Of a stretch of 60,491 nt of DNA, positions 52,860-60,491 are shown in pieces. The notes below the pieces were generated by a model. It was not told the origin of the DNA and searched no databases. It saw only the letters and a program-made list of their open reading frames with translations. A program made the translations under genes and the position numbers. Each line of letters begins with the position of its first letter. Position 1 is the stretch's first letter. Source of the stretch: an uncultured Sulfitobacter sp. GTDB lineage: Bacteria > Pseudomonadota > Alphaproteobacteria > Rhodobacterales > Rhodobacteraceae. The stretch spans positions 1 through 60,491 of the forward strand of contig CAJXSZ010000018.1 of NCBI GenBank assembly GCA_913060815.1, in the 5' to 3' direction.

Positions 52860-54701
52860 TTACGCCCGTCTTAACTGAACATGCGCTAGGTTCTCAGAGC
52901 GATCTGAATGGAGTGGCTCCGCCAAATCATGCTTAATTACGTCTGTCTTAAACCTCTGGACTAGCTCCTGCAGGCGGGTCGCATCAAGCTTCAAAGTCTG
53001 GCTCGCGGCAGTCGCCTCCTCAGCCATAGCGGCATTCTGCTGTGTGACTTGGTCAAGCTGTCTAACCCCAATGTTAATTTCGCTTAGTCCTACTGCCTGC
53101 TCTGACGTACCAGTCGACAGCTCACGAACCAGCTCAGAGATTTTCACCACGCGCTGAACAATAGTACTTAGGGCGGTCCCTGCACCACCTACAAGATCGA
53201 CGCCACGGTCCACTTGAGCTGTACTGCTGGTAATGAGTGTTTTGATCTCTTTCGCGGCTTCCGTAGAACGTTGTGCCAAGGCTCTGACTTCGGATGCAAC
53301 AACGGCAAAGCCTTTACCCGCTTCACCTGCGCGTGCGGCTTCTACGCCTGCATTCAGTGCCAGCAGGTTGGTTTGAAAGGCGATATCATCGATGACGCCA
53401 ACAATTTGGGAAATCTGCTCTGACGATGTTTCTATTTCAGTCATGGCCGAAATAGCATCCCCGACGACTTCCCCACTTGCCTCAGCTTCAGCCTGTGCTT
53501 CATTCACAATTTTTTCAATAGTTTTACCACCTTCAGCTGCTGATCTGACGCTTGCGGTCATTTCATCCAATGCTGCCGCTGTTTCTTCTAGTGTGGCAGC
53601 CTGGTTCTCTGTCCGACCGGAGAGTTCGCCGGAAGCCGAACCAATATCGTTTGCGCCATTCCCTATGCTATTGGCCGAATTGATAACGTCCTGCATTGCA
53701 GAGTTGAGGCCGTTTACGGTTTTATTGAAGTCATTCCTTAGTGTTTCATAAGCTGGCGGGAATTGGGTGTGAATACTTGCTGTCAGATCGCGCTGTGCCA
53801 AACGGGACAAGTGAAGACTGAGTGTTTCGACAACCTCTTTCAAATCATGATCATGCTGTTTCTGAACCGCTTCAAGATCAGATTTTTTCTGTAAGGATGT
53901 CTGAAATACGTCCAGTTTCTTTGCAATGGTGCCGATCTGATCAGTTCTTTCCGTATAAGGAACGATTTCAGTAAAATTACCGGATGCTACGTGTTCGATT
54001 CTGGTGGCGATGGCTGTTAACGGCTTCAACAAGATTGAGATTATATATCCCAGCAAAATTGAGCCACTAATCATAAGCGCGCTAGCTACTAACAAACTTA
54101 GTTTTCGAGCTTCGGCCATCGTTGCTTCAATCGTCGTTTTATCCACGCCAACGTACATAATACCAACCACGTCACCAGCACCATCCAACAGCGGTTCATA
54201 GATTGTCAAATAGGGCCGCCCGAGAATGTTTGCTTCACCTCTGAACGTCTCATTGTTCAATATCTTCGCCCGCACAGGGCTAGATTGCCCAAGCGCTGTT
54301 CCAATGGCCCGGTTGCCGTCAGGCTTGATGATATTCGTACTTCTCCGGATAAAGTCATTCTCCGCCGCATCCCACACAAACAATGTTGCGGTCTCTCCAG
54401 AGATCGCACCGACTCGGTCGATAAGTTCATGGCTTTCAAAATCTGGAATACTGTCCCATGATACTGTCGAGACGTTTCCCAAGCTGTCATATGATATGGC
54501 AATATCGTCATAGCTATCAGAAAAGACAGAAGTAAGAATACGCAGACCAGTATCTTGTTGTTCTTGTGCTTTTTGTAGAAGGGCATTCCTTTTACTGCTG
54601 TCTGCTATGACAAACATCATCACGACAAGGCATGTCGTAAGTAAAATGGAACTTGCAACGAGGCTGCTTCGGATAGAGAATTTGGGCATCATACTCCGCA
54701 T
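52860..54701 (-). CDS. methyl-accepting chemotaxis protein
   Basis: A 613-residue chemoreceptor. TM1 is about 12-33, a periplasmic single-Cache-like sensor domain spans about 35-200 (YLTIYEPLLDGAGDVVGIMY near 164-183), TM2 is about 203-222, and a HAMP domain follows (LKPLTAIATRIEHVASGNFT). The signalling tip has DIAFQTNLLALNAGVEAARA and GEAGKGFAVVASEVRALAQR, the universal receptor hairpin. No C-terminal pentapeptide methylation tether is seen. ATG at 54689 is an alternative start. No che genes are nearby. Confidence 0.94.
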   Translation of the reverse strand: MRSMMPKFSIRSSLVASSILLTTCLVVMMFVIADSSKRNALLQKAQEQQDTGLRILTSVFSDSYDDIAISYDSLGNVSTVSWDSIPDFESHELIDRVGAISGETATLFVWDAAENDFIRRSTNIIKPDGNRAIGTALGQSSPVRAKILNNETFRGEANILGRPYLTIYEPLLDGAGDVVGIMYVGVDKTTIEATMAEARKLSLLVASALMISGSILLGYIISILLKPLTAIATRIEHVASGNFTEIVPYTERTDQIGTIAKKLDVFQTSLQKKSDLEAVQKQHDHDLKEVVETLSLHLSRLAQRDLTASIHTQFPPAYETLRNDFNKTVNGLNSAMQDVINSANSIGNGANDIGSASGELSGRTENQAATLEETAAALDEMTASVRSAAEGGKTIEKIVNEAQAEAEASGEVVGDAISAMTEIETSSEQISQIVGVIDDIAFQTNLLALNAGVEAARAGEAGKGFAVVASEVRALAQRSTEAAKEIKTLITSSTAQVDRGVDLVGGAGTALSTIVQRVVKISELVRELSTGTSEQAVGLSEINIGVRQLDQVTQQNAAMAEEATAASQTLKLDATRLQELVQRFKTDVIKHDLAEPLHSDRSENLAHVQLRRA

Positions 54702-55085
54702 TTCTGTGCTCCAGAGTGTTACAATACCTCAGTAAGGTGAGAATCTTTAAAAGAGGTGAAAGTCCATTTGGTAGTATGTTATCTTTCGACTACGCATCGC
54801 ATTGGTCCGCTAGGTGCCATTGCTCAGGGTTTCCCGCGCACTTTTCTTGAGCTACATGGTCGACGCAAGGATATCGTTCCTAAGGTCCTCCTACTCGATG
54901 CAATTAGGAACATCATGTTTTGTCTGCCTCACATTAGCCGGCATTCATGCATCCATGCAGCATCGGTCAAGATGGGCTCAAAGCCGACCTTCGCTGCACT
55001 TGCTTACAGAATTTTCTGTTCAACTGGAGGGCGAGAGGCGGGAATGCTGACGCATGAACGTTCACTTCGAACGAGCCAATGGCAG
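54702..55085. other. intergenic region with a dispersed repeat
   Basis: No convincing gene. A plus-strand frame over 54756-55157 crosses a terminator-like hairpin and lacks any family pattern. Part of the region (54960-54994) is repeated elsewhere in the window. Confidence 0.45.
54960..54994. repeat. dispersed short repeat, long copy
   Basis: A 35-base stretch. Its left part (GCATCGGTCAAGATGGGCTC, 54960-54979) recurs at 57151-57170 with one mismatch, and its right part (GGCTCAAAGCCGACCTTCGC, 54975-54994) recurs at 60287-60306 with one mismatch. Confidence 0.5.
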
Positions 55086-55526
55086 CTAATTGTTTGCACA
55101 GCGGGCAACCTTTTGACTGCCCGCTGTGGTCTTGCCTATAAAATGGCTACTTATTGATTTGACACCAATCATGTTTCCTTCCGCGTCTCGGCATAAAAGA
55201 ACCCAGCCAAAATCGCCGATAGAGAATTTTGCACTTACAACTGAACCGCCAGTTTTAACCGCACGCCCTTGTGTTGCGGCGCAGTCTTCTACAATGAAGT
55301 ACACAATTATCCCTCCGACACCTGGACCACCATGCGCCGCTTTGCTCAGGGCACCGCCCGCGCCATAGGCGCTCATTTCGGCTGGAAGGCTCATCATTTG
55401 TGATGCACCAGTGGGATAACCCATTGGTTCGAGTTTAGAGCCCAGAATTGCTTCACAAAGGGCCACTGCCCGATCCAGATTGGCTAATTGAAGATCGAAC
55501 TATCCGACAGCAGTCTTTCTAATCAC
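55086..55526 (-). pseudogene. VOC (glyoxalase-like) gene with a nonsense codon
   Basis: From a GTG at 55526 the frame reads MIRKTAVG, then TAG (55502-55500), then FDLQLANLDRAVALCEAILG, a typical VOC N-terminus. Relatives I remember have VGWFD here, so a Trp TGG to TAG change is likely. The rest matches the family: GASQMMSLPAEMSAYGAGGA, GVGGIIVYFIVEDCA and IGDFGWVLLCRDAEGNMIG. Only a fragment from GTG 55466 could be made without readthrough. The last codons run through a terminator-like hairpin, so the 3' end may also be altered. Confidence 0.7.
55097..55128 (-). terminator. hairpin at the end of the VOC frame
   Basis: An 11-bp perfect stem, CACAGCGGGCA (55097-55107) with TGCCCGCTGTG (55118-55128), 10-base loop. 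It lies inside the last codons of the VOC reading frame, as if the original stop lay before it. Confidence 0.55.
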
Positions 55527-55570
55527 AGCTGTTTTTTCGATTTGCATACAAAGAGTTGGAGAGGTTTTGC

Positions 55571-55975
55571 TTACGTGGCTATGCTCTGCGGATTTTCATC
55601 AGCATCAATGGTGCTTTCTAAGTGCCAGATCTTGGACACAATCTGCCAGCCTTCAGCGCCGCATACAAAACCTAGGTGATCGACGAACACGGATTGGTGC
55701 GCGCGGATCCGAATTTTGACGGTGGCGCTGATCGGGGACAGAAAATCGACCATCAGGACCTCGGCCTCGCGCGGCTGGTCAACGCTGGCGGGGGAAACAC
55801 GGCCTGCAACATCGCGGCTGAAACTGTCGATCGGCTCGACAAAAACGGTGCCATTGTCGGCATCGAACAAGCTGGATTGCGGATGGAAAACTTCACCCAA
55901 TTTGGCGGTGTCGCACTCGTGGATCGCGTCAAAGTAGGTTTCGATTGCGGCGAGAAGGTCAGCGTGGATTGTCAT
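55571..55975 (-). CDS. NTF2-like (lumazine-binding type) protein
   Basis: A 134-residue protein of the NTF2-like superfamily: an N-terminal helix with LLAAIETYFDAIHECDTAKL, then a cone-shaped beta fold ending in FVCGAEGWQIVSKIWH, as in putative lumazine-binding domains. Activity is unknown. The ATG at 55975 has GGAG 9 bases upstream; six further in-frame residues upstream are unlikely. It diverges from the FtrA-like regulator, which may control it. Confidence 0.8.
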   Translation of the reverse strand: MTIHADLLAAIETYFDAIHECDTAKLGEVFHPQSSLFDADNGTVFVEPIDSFSRDVAGRVSPASVDQPREAEVLMVDFLSPISATVKIRIRAHQSVFVDHLGFVCGAEGWQIVSKIWHLESTIDADENPQSIAT

Positions 55976-56072
55976 CGTATGTCTCCGTTTCAATGTGATG
56001 GCCTAGGCTTGCCATCTTTGAACAAATCGCGATACTGGCATTATAGACAAGGTGCGGTCGGATTCTGCCAAC

Positions 56073-57050
56073 ATGACAAAATTTGCCTCTCTCCCTCAAA
56101 AACACCCGCTTGTGTGCGCCATTGCCTATGACGGGTTGTGCACATTCGAGTTTGGAATCGCCGTCGAGCTTTTCGCACTGCCACGACCCGAATTCGACAA
56201 TTGGTACAAGTTCGCCACCGTGAAGGCCGAGCCAGGCCCCATTCGCGCCGTGGGCGGCATTACACTAGACGCGGAAGACGATCTTGGCCTTTTGCAAGCC
56301 GCCAGCCTGATCATTATTCCGGGATGGCGCGGCGCTGATACGCCTGTTCCAGAAGACTTGTGCGAGGCCCTACGTGCAGCTTACGGGCGTGGCGCGCGCG
56401 TTGCATCTATCTGCTCGGGGGTTTTTGTATTGGCCGCCGCAGGGCTGTTGAACGGCAAATCCGCGACAACACACTGGCGATATACGGAAAAGCTTGCCGA
56501 AGATTATCCCGACATCACCGTCGATCCCGACGTTCTGTTTGTTGAGGCCGAGCGTGTGTATACCTCTGCTGGATCAGCGGCTGGGTTGGATTTAGGGCTG
56601 CATATCATCCGACAGGACTTTGGTGCGCGGGTTGCCGCATCCGTGGCACGACGCTTGGTCCTGCCCGCCCAACGCGACGGTGGCCAGCGGCAGTTCGTGC
56701 CCCGCCCAGAACCAAAGGTCCGCATGGGATCTGGCTTGGCCGCTCTTCAGGATCATATCCGTGCATCGATTGACGAAGAATGGCCGATTGAGCGTATGGC
56801 CAGTTTCGCCGCCACAAGTGGCCGCACATTGTCACGGCGTTTTCATGAAGAAGCAGGGACAACCCCGCTGAACTGGTTAAAACTGGAAAGGGTGTCGCGC
56901 GCGGCGGAGTTGTTGGAAAACAGTTCTATTCCGCTGTCTGATGTATGGGAAAGCTGCGGCTTCGGCTCTGCAGAGACCTTTCGCCGCGAATTTCGCAAAT
57001 CGATGGGGGTTCCGCCCGCCCGATACCGCGAACGTCTGGGTGCCCCCTGA
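56073..57050 (+). CDS. ftrA: GlxA-family AraC-type regulator (FtrA-like)
   Basis: A 325-residue regulator. Residues about 12-190 form a DJ-1/PfpI-like domain (VCAIAYDGLCTFEFGIAVEL, then VASICSGVFVLAAAGLLNGK with a nucleophile-elbow Cys). Residues about 225-322 form an AraC DNA-binding domain with RMASFAATSGRTLSRRFHEE and SDVWESCGFGSAETFRREFR. The layout matches FtrA-type transcriptional regulators. The ATG at 56073 is chosen; GTG at 56052 is possible, and neither has a clear ribosome site. It diverges from the NTF2-like gene. Confidence 0.85.
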   Translation: MTKFASLPQKHPLVCAIAYDGLCTFEFGIAVELFALPRPEFDNWYKFATVKAEPGPIRAVGGITLDAEDDLGLLQAASLIIIPGWRGADTPVPEDLCEALRAAYGRGARVASICSGVFVLAAAGLLNGKSATTHWRYTEKLAEDYPDITVDPDVLFVEAERVYTSAGSAAGLDLGLHIIRQDFGARVAASVARRLVLPAQRDGGQRQFVPRPEPKVRMGSGLAALQDHIRASIDEEWPIERMASFAATSGRTLSRRFHEEAGTTPLNWLKLERVSRAAELLENSSIPLSDVWESCGFGSAETFRREFRKSMGVPPARYRERLGAP

Positions 57051-57529
57051 AAAGCAAAGCAAAACGATCGCTCGGCCTTAGACGCGGCTCTCAGCCATTA
57101 AACACCCGCATTATCAGGAACCACCAAACCGGCCGTATGGGCGCAACGCCGCATCGGTCAAGATAGGCTCTCTGCCGCGGTTTGATCGATTGCAGCATTT
57201 TACTCATCAGGTTCCGCAGCTCCCAGTAAGCATGGCGCCGACCGGACATTCACCCATGGTCGCCGCGCCGCAGCGGCCCCGAAGTGGACATCTACAAGTA
57301 AACACAGCAATTTATTGACCAATGTCCATTCTTCGAACTTAGCGGGCAGCAATACGACCATATTGTTTGCAAACGGGTATGACCTGTGTTCAGTGTGGCC
57401 AACTACTGCTCCGACGCCTTTCGTGTCTGATAGAGGGCCGTAGGTTCGAGGCATCTTTCAGCCCATTTGGCCAGTTCTTCGATACAAACAGATCTTTGCA
57501 TCCTTAATCCGAAACGAGGAGATACTAAC
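57051..57529. other. intergenic region with a repeat copy
   Basis: No convincing gene. It contains the repeat copy at 57151-57170, and an 84-codon minus-strand frame (57200-57454) that I cannot assign. Confidence 0.45.
57151..57170. repeat. dispersed short repeat, partial copy
   Basis: GCATCGGTCAAGATAGGCTC, 19 of 20 bases identical to 54960-54979. Confidence 0.4.
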
Positions 57530-58642
57530 ATGAGCACTACCGGCAAACAGCTATTCACCACATTAGAAAGCGACGGCACGCTTACCGTCGCCATCGAGGA
57601 TGCCACCTTTCCAGATCCTACCGGCAATCAGGTACTTGTGAAAATGGAAGCGGCGCCGATCAATCCGTCAGATCTCGCCATTCTTGCCGGTGCAGCTGAT
57701 TTGGAAAATGCCGAATATTCGCCTGGGAAATATGTCGCCAAGATGCCCGAGCCGTTCAATGCAGGGTCCAAAGCGCGGCACGGTCTGAAACTTCCCGCCG
57801 GAAACGAAGGCGCGGGCACTGTGATCGCGACGGGTGACGGCGACAAGGCCAAGGCGCTGATGGGCCAGCGCGTTGCCTGCGTTCCGGGCAATGCCTACAG
57901 CCAGTATTGTATTGCCGAGGCCGGAATGTGCCTCCCGCTCGGCGATCATTCAGCCGAGGACGGCGCCAGCGCCTTCGTCAATCCCATGACCGCCTTGGGT
58001 TTTGCCGAAAATGCAAAAATGGACGGACAGAACGCGATCCTTCATACGGTCGGAGCCTCCAACTTAGGCCAGATGCTGACCCGTATCTGCAAAGAGGACG
58101 GCATCGGGCTGGTCAATATCGTGCGCAAAGAGGAACAGGTTGCATTGCTCAAAGAGCTTGGCGCGAGCCATGTCGTCAACTCTTCGGATGATGACTTCAT
58201 GAAACAACTCAAGTCCGCCATCGACGATACCGACGCCTTCTATGGGTTTGATCCCATTGGTGGCGGGAAATCGGTCGATACTGTTTTCAAGGCTATGGAG
58301 CAGGTCGCAGTGACCAAGATGACCGAGTATTCACGCTACGGCTCAAACCAGCAAAAGCGCATGTTCATCTACGGACGTCTCGACACTGGCCCAACGACCT
58401 TGTCGCCCAGTTTTGGTTTCGGCTGGACCCTGTCCGGCTGGCTCCTGTTCCCGTTTCTTCAATCTGCCGGAACGGAAACGGTGGGGCGGATGCGCAAGCG
58501 CGTACTCGAAAATCTGACGACGACTTTTGCCAGCAGTTACAAGAAACGGGTCGATCTCGAAGAGATGCTGACAAAGGAAGCTGTCACCGAATACCGCGCG
58601 ATGAGGACAGGCGAGAAATACCTCGTCATGCCTTGGAAGTAA
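57530..58642 (+). CDS. MDR-family (zinc-type alcohol dehydrogenase-like) oxidoreductase
   Basis: A 370-residue medium-chain dehydrogenase/reductase. The GroES-like part has QVLVKMEAAPINPSDLAIL and GNEGAGTVIATG; the cofactor part has HTVGASNLGQMLTRICKEDG, a degenerate GxGxxG, and YGFDPIGGGKSVDTVFKAME. The usual catalytic zinc Cys/His pattern is not evident, so a quinone-reductase-like activity is more likely than alcohol oxidation. The ATG at 57530 has GAGGAGA about 8 bases upstream. It converges with the LysR gene. Confidence 0.85.
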   Translation: MSTTGKQLFTTLESDGTLTVAIEDATFPDPTGNQVLVKMEAAPINPSDLAILAGAADLENAEYSPGKYVAKMPEPFNAGSKARHGLKLPAGNEGAGTVIATGDGDKAKALMGQRVACVPGNAYSQYCIAEAGMCLPLGDHSAEDGASAFVNPMTALGFAENAKMDGQNAILHTVGASNLGQMLTRICKEDGIGLVNIVRKEEQVALLKELGASHVVNSSDDDFMKQLKSAIDDTDAFYGFDPIGGGKSVDTVFKAMEQVAVTKMTEYSRYGSNQQKRMFIYGRLDTGPTTLSPSFGFGWTLSGWLLFPFLQSAGTETVGRMRKRVLENLTTTFASSYKKRVDLEEMLTKEAVTEYRAMRTGEKYLVMPWK

Positions 58643-58671
58643 GTATTTGTTAGCAGGTCGAGAAAGGAGTA

Positions 58672-58700
58672 GATCGGGTGGTCTGAAAAGTCATCCGATC
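58672..58700. terminator. hairpin between convergent genes
   Basis: GATCGGGTG (58672-58680) pairs with CATCCGATC (58692-58700) with one G-U pair and an 11-base loop, covering the LysR stop codon. No U-tract. Confidence 0.35.
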
Positions 58701-59581
58701 TCTCTGGCGACCTCCTGGGCGATCTTCATAATCGCACGGAGCCGCGCGGTTGGCTCGGGACCGCGCCGGGTGATGGACCAAAGCTCATAGTACCTTCGAT
58801 GCGGCAGAGAGACGATTTTCAGCCGGTCGCGCTCAGAGAATGCCTCAATCCCGCTGCGTGGTAGCAGAGTGTAACCGATGCCCTCGGCCACTGGCGAAGG
58901 GATCTGCCCGATCTGGTTTACAAAGGTCCGCACGGTCATCCCATCCGACCCCGTAAACGCTTCCGGAAAGTTCAACGACAAGAGATCATCGGCATAGGCG
59001 AAGCCGTCGGGATGGGCGACAAATCCACGATCTTCGAGGGACTGGAATGTGACCGTCTCATCAGAGGCATCGTCAGGCAGGATCAGGCACAGCTCTTCGC
59101 GTCCAATCGATTGGGCATTGAGGCGGGAATGACCCGTATCCTGCCCCACAACACCCAGATCAAAGCGTCTATCCAAAACACCTGACACAACGGTATCTTG
59201 CGGGGCGGCTTCCAAATGGATCAAAAGCCGCGGCGCGTCCTTCATCAGCGCCAGAAGGCGTGGGTAGAGCAGCTGGGCGAAACTGCCCGAACAGGCAATC
59301 CGCACCTCTCCTACTTCGGGATCATCGGCCATAATGGTATCGCGGAGTTGCCGCTCTTCTGCTCGCCGCGACAGTCCAAGGTCGCGCACCGCCTCGCCTG
59401 CGGGCGTCAGGGTAAAGCTTTTGCCCTCTCGCGCGATCAGGCTCTGGCCCACCTGTTCCTCAAGCTTGCGCAAATGCTGTGACACACCCGGCTGAGTCAT
59501 GTTCAACTTCTCCGCCGCGCGGGTGAAATGCCCGGTCTCGGTCAGGGTGGCAAATGTTTCGAGCCATGTCGCGTTAAGCAT
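58691..59581 (-). CDS. LysR-family transcriptional regulator
   Basis: A 296-residue regulator with the LysR winged helix (TLTETGHFTRAAEKLNMTQP, then GVSQHLRKLEEQVG, about residues 12-45) and a periplasmic-binding-like effector domain (EVRIACSGSFAQLLYPRLLA about 96-115). It diverges from the VOC gene at 59684 and very likely controls it through the palindrome between them. The inducer is unknown. Confidence 0.92.
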   Translation of the reverse strand: MLNATWLETFATLTETGHFTRAAEKLNMTQPGVSQHLRKLEEQVGQSLIAREGKSFTLTPAGEAVRDLGLSRRAEERQLRDTIMADDPEVGEVRIACSGSFAQLLYPRLLALMKDAPRLLIHLEAAPQDTVVSGVLDRRFDLGVVGQDTGHSRLNAQSIGREELCLILPDDASDETVTFQSLEDRGFVAHPDGFAYADDLLSLNFPEAFTGSDGMTVRTFVNQIGQIPSPVAEGIGYTLLPRSGIEAFSERDRLKIVSLPHRRYYELWSITRRGPEPTARLRAIMKIAQEVAREIG

Positions 59582-59595
59582 TTTGATTTCAATAT

Positions 59596-59622
59596 ATTAT
59601 CATAGTTATCAAATATGATAAT
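59596..59622. promoter_or_regulatory. palindromic operator candidate for the LysR regulator
   Basis: A perfect 9-bp inverted repeat, ATTATCATA (59596-59604) and TATGATAAT (59614-59622), with a 9-base spacer, 15 bases upstream of the LysR start in the divergent region. It is strongly AT-rich. Confidence 0.6.
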
Positions 59623-59683
59623 TTCACAACCTGCACAGCCTTGTCTATCTCTTCTGCAACACAGCAAATAAAGGATTGAACAA

Positions 59684-60181
59684 ATGGCTCCTACACCACG
59701 CACATTCTCCCATATCGGCATCTCCGTCCCCGACCTGGACGCCGCTGTCAAATTCTACTCCGAGATCATGGGTTTTTACGTGATCATGCAGCCCAGTGAA
59801 GTGACCGAAGACGACAGCGCCATCGGCGTTATGTGTACCGACGTCTTTGGCCCCGGCTGGGATCGCCTACGGATCGCGCATCTGTCGACTGCCGATGGCA
59901 TCGGTTTCGAGCTGTTCGAGTTCAAAGGCAACGAGGCGCCCGACGACAATTTCGCCTATCGCCGACACGGAACGTTTCACTTCGCGGTGCAGGACCCGAA
60001 CCTTGAGGATCTTCTGGAAAAAATCCTTGCCGCCGGTGGCAAGCAGCGCATGCCCGTCCGCGAATACTTTCCCGACGAAAAGCCGTTCCGCATGGTTTAT
60101 GTCGAGGACCCGTTCGGCGTCATCTTCGAGATCTATAGCCACAGCTATGAGTTGACCTATTCCGCAGGTGCCTATTCGTAA
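59684..60181 (+). CDS. VOC (glyoxalase/dioxygenase) family protein
   Basis: A 165-residue single-gene VOC protein: FSHIGISVPDLDAAVKFYSE (8-27) with the first metal His, HGTFHFAVQDPNLEDLLEKI with the second His pair, and YVEDPFGVIFEIYSHSYE with the metal Glu near residue 151. It is probably a lyase or ring-cleavage type enzyme; the substrate is unknown. AAAGGA precedes the ATG. It diverges from the LysR gene. Confidence 0.9.
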   Translation: MAPTPRTFSHIGISVPDLDAAVKFYSEIMGFYVIMQPSEVTEDDSAIGVMCTDVFGPGWDRLRIAHLSTADGIGFELFEFKGNEAPDDNFAYRRHGTFHFAVQDPNLEDLLEKILAAGGKQRMPVREYFPDEKPFRMVYVEDPFGVIFEIYSHSYELTYSAGAYS

Positions 60182-60286
60182 GACAGACATCGCCCGATCC
60201 AAGCGCCCGCTCTCTTCGGACTACCCGATCTAGTTTGCGGGCGCAGAGATTGTATGCAATCCGCCCTTGGTGCGGGGAACGCAAAC

Positions 60287-60306
60287 GGCTCAAAGCGGAC
60301 CTTCGC
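60287..60306. repeat. dispersed short repeat, partial copy
   Basis: GGCTCAAAGCGGACCTTCGC, 19 of 20 bases identical to 54975-54994. Confidence 0.4.
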
Positions 60307-60370
60307 GAATTAAGCAAGTTCTGCGACGCGGCTTTCCTAAATCGGACGTTAATCGCCACTCGCTGCGCCT

Positions 60371-60393
60371 CCTTTGTTACGGTGTAACAAAGG
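60371..60393. repeat. perfect 10-bp inverted repeat
   Basis: CCTTTGTTAC (60371-60380) and GTAACAAAGG (60384-60393) separated by three bases. It could be an operator or a short hairpin; no U-tract follows directly. Confidence 0.55.
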
Positions 60394-60436
60394 ATTGGTC
60401 ATTTGTTTTTCTGGACTTACCCTGTGCAGGGCACAC

Positions 60437-60491
60437 TGAGCCTCCCCCTTTGAAGTGGTCCGCCCCTATAGTTAGGAAAGCGGAGGACCAG
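60437..60491 (+). mobile_element. probable left end of an IS3-type insertion sequence (truncated by window end)
   Basis: From TGAGCCTCCCCC (60437) to the end, the sequence has a TG-type terminal inverted repeat and closes with a CGGAGGA ribosome site (60481-60487). This resembles the leader of IS3-family elements I remember, whose transposase ATG would fall just beyond the window. No transposase codons are present, so this is recall-based. The rest of the interval after 60182 holds only the repeats listed. Confidence 0.5.

Noticed and set aside
1..60491. CRISPR array, rRNA operon or plasmid origin
   Set aside because: No regularly spaced repeats, rRNA sequence or replication genes were seen on either strand.

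Overview
The window looks like one complete draft contig from an alphaproteobacterium of the roseobacter group (Rhodobacteraceae). Evidence: the leuD / membrane protein / endonuclease-like / leuB order, an HpsN-type dehydrogenase, a PhyR-NepR-EcfG general stress response core, and many small envelope proteins typical of this group. The genus cannot be fixed from the sequence. Bases 1-48 are not genomic: they match an Illumina Nextera i7 adapter ending in the Tn5 mosaic end. The last ~55 bases look like the left end of an IS3-type insertion sequence, so both contig edges have technical explanations.

Layout. 49-5455: leucine biosynthesis (leuD, leuB) with two conserved passengers, a small unknown gene and a VOC/cupin protein. 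5452-9458: xylulokinase, a photolyase-related flavoprotein translationally coupled to a membrane methyltransferase, and a small unknown gene. 9482-11938: tRNA-Arg(CCT), a LacI-type regulator and a winged-helix protein. 11939-17274: a frameshifted IclR regulator, the 5-oxoprolinase operon pxpBCA with a DUF2322 gene, and an HpsN-like dehydrogenase followed by a truncated SDR gene.

17961-48336 is a general stress response island. At its centre phyR diverges from nepR-ecfG-histidine kinase. Fifteen exact copies of a GGAAC-N16/17-NGTT promoter, plus two one-mismatch copies, lie 24-57 nt upstream of start codons across the island. They precede genes for a mechanosensitive channel, aldehyde dehydrogenase, Dps, a formate/nitrite-type channel, ExoD, Pmp3, an AI-2E-type permease, a DUF892 ferritin-like protein, MgtC, CreA, YihY, a four-gene envelope cassette and catalase. 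The regulator and many of its likely targets are therefore neighbours. The island also holds a second HWE kinase with a single-domain response regulator.

48786-51544 is a phosphorelay operon whose first gene is a histidine kinase with an ethylene-receptor-like membrane domain. All the ETR1 residues I could compare are kept at a constant offset, but the gene is cut by an in-frame stop. 51545-60491 is a looser, partly decaying accessory region: a chemoreceptor, a VOC gene with a nonsense codon, an NTF2-like protein, an FtrA/GlxA-type regulator, an MDR-family oxidoreductase, and a divergent LysR-VOC pair with a palindrome between them.

No CRISPR array, prophage or rRNA gene was seen.
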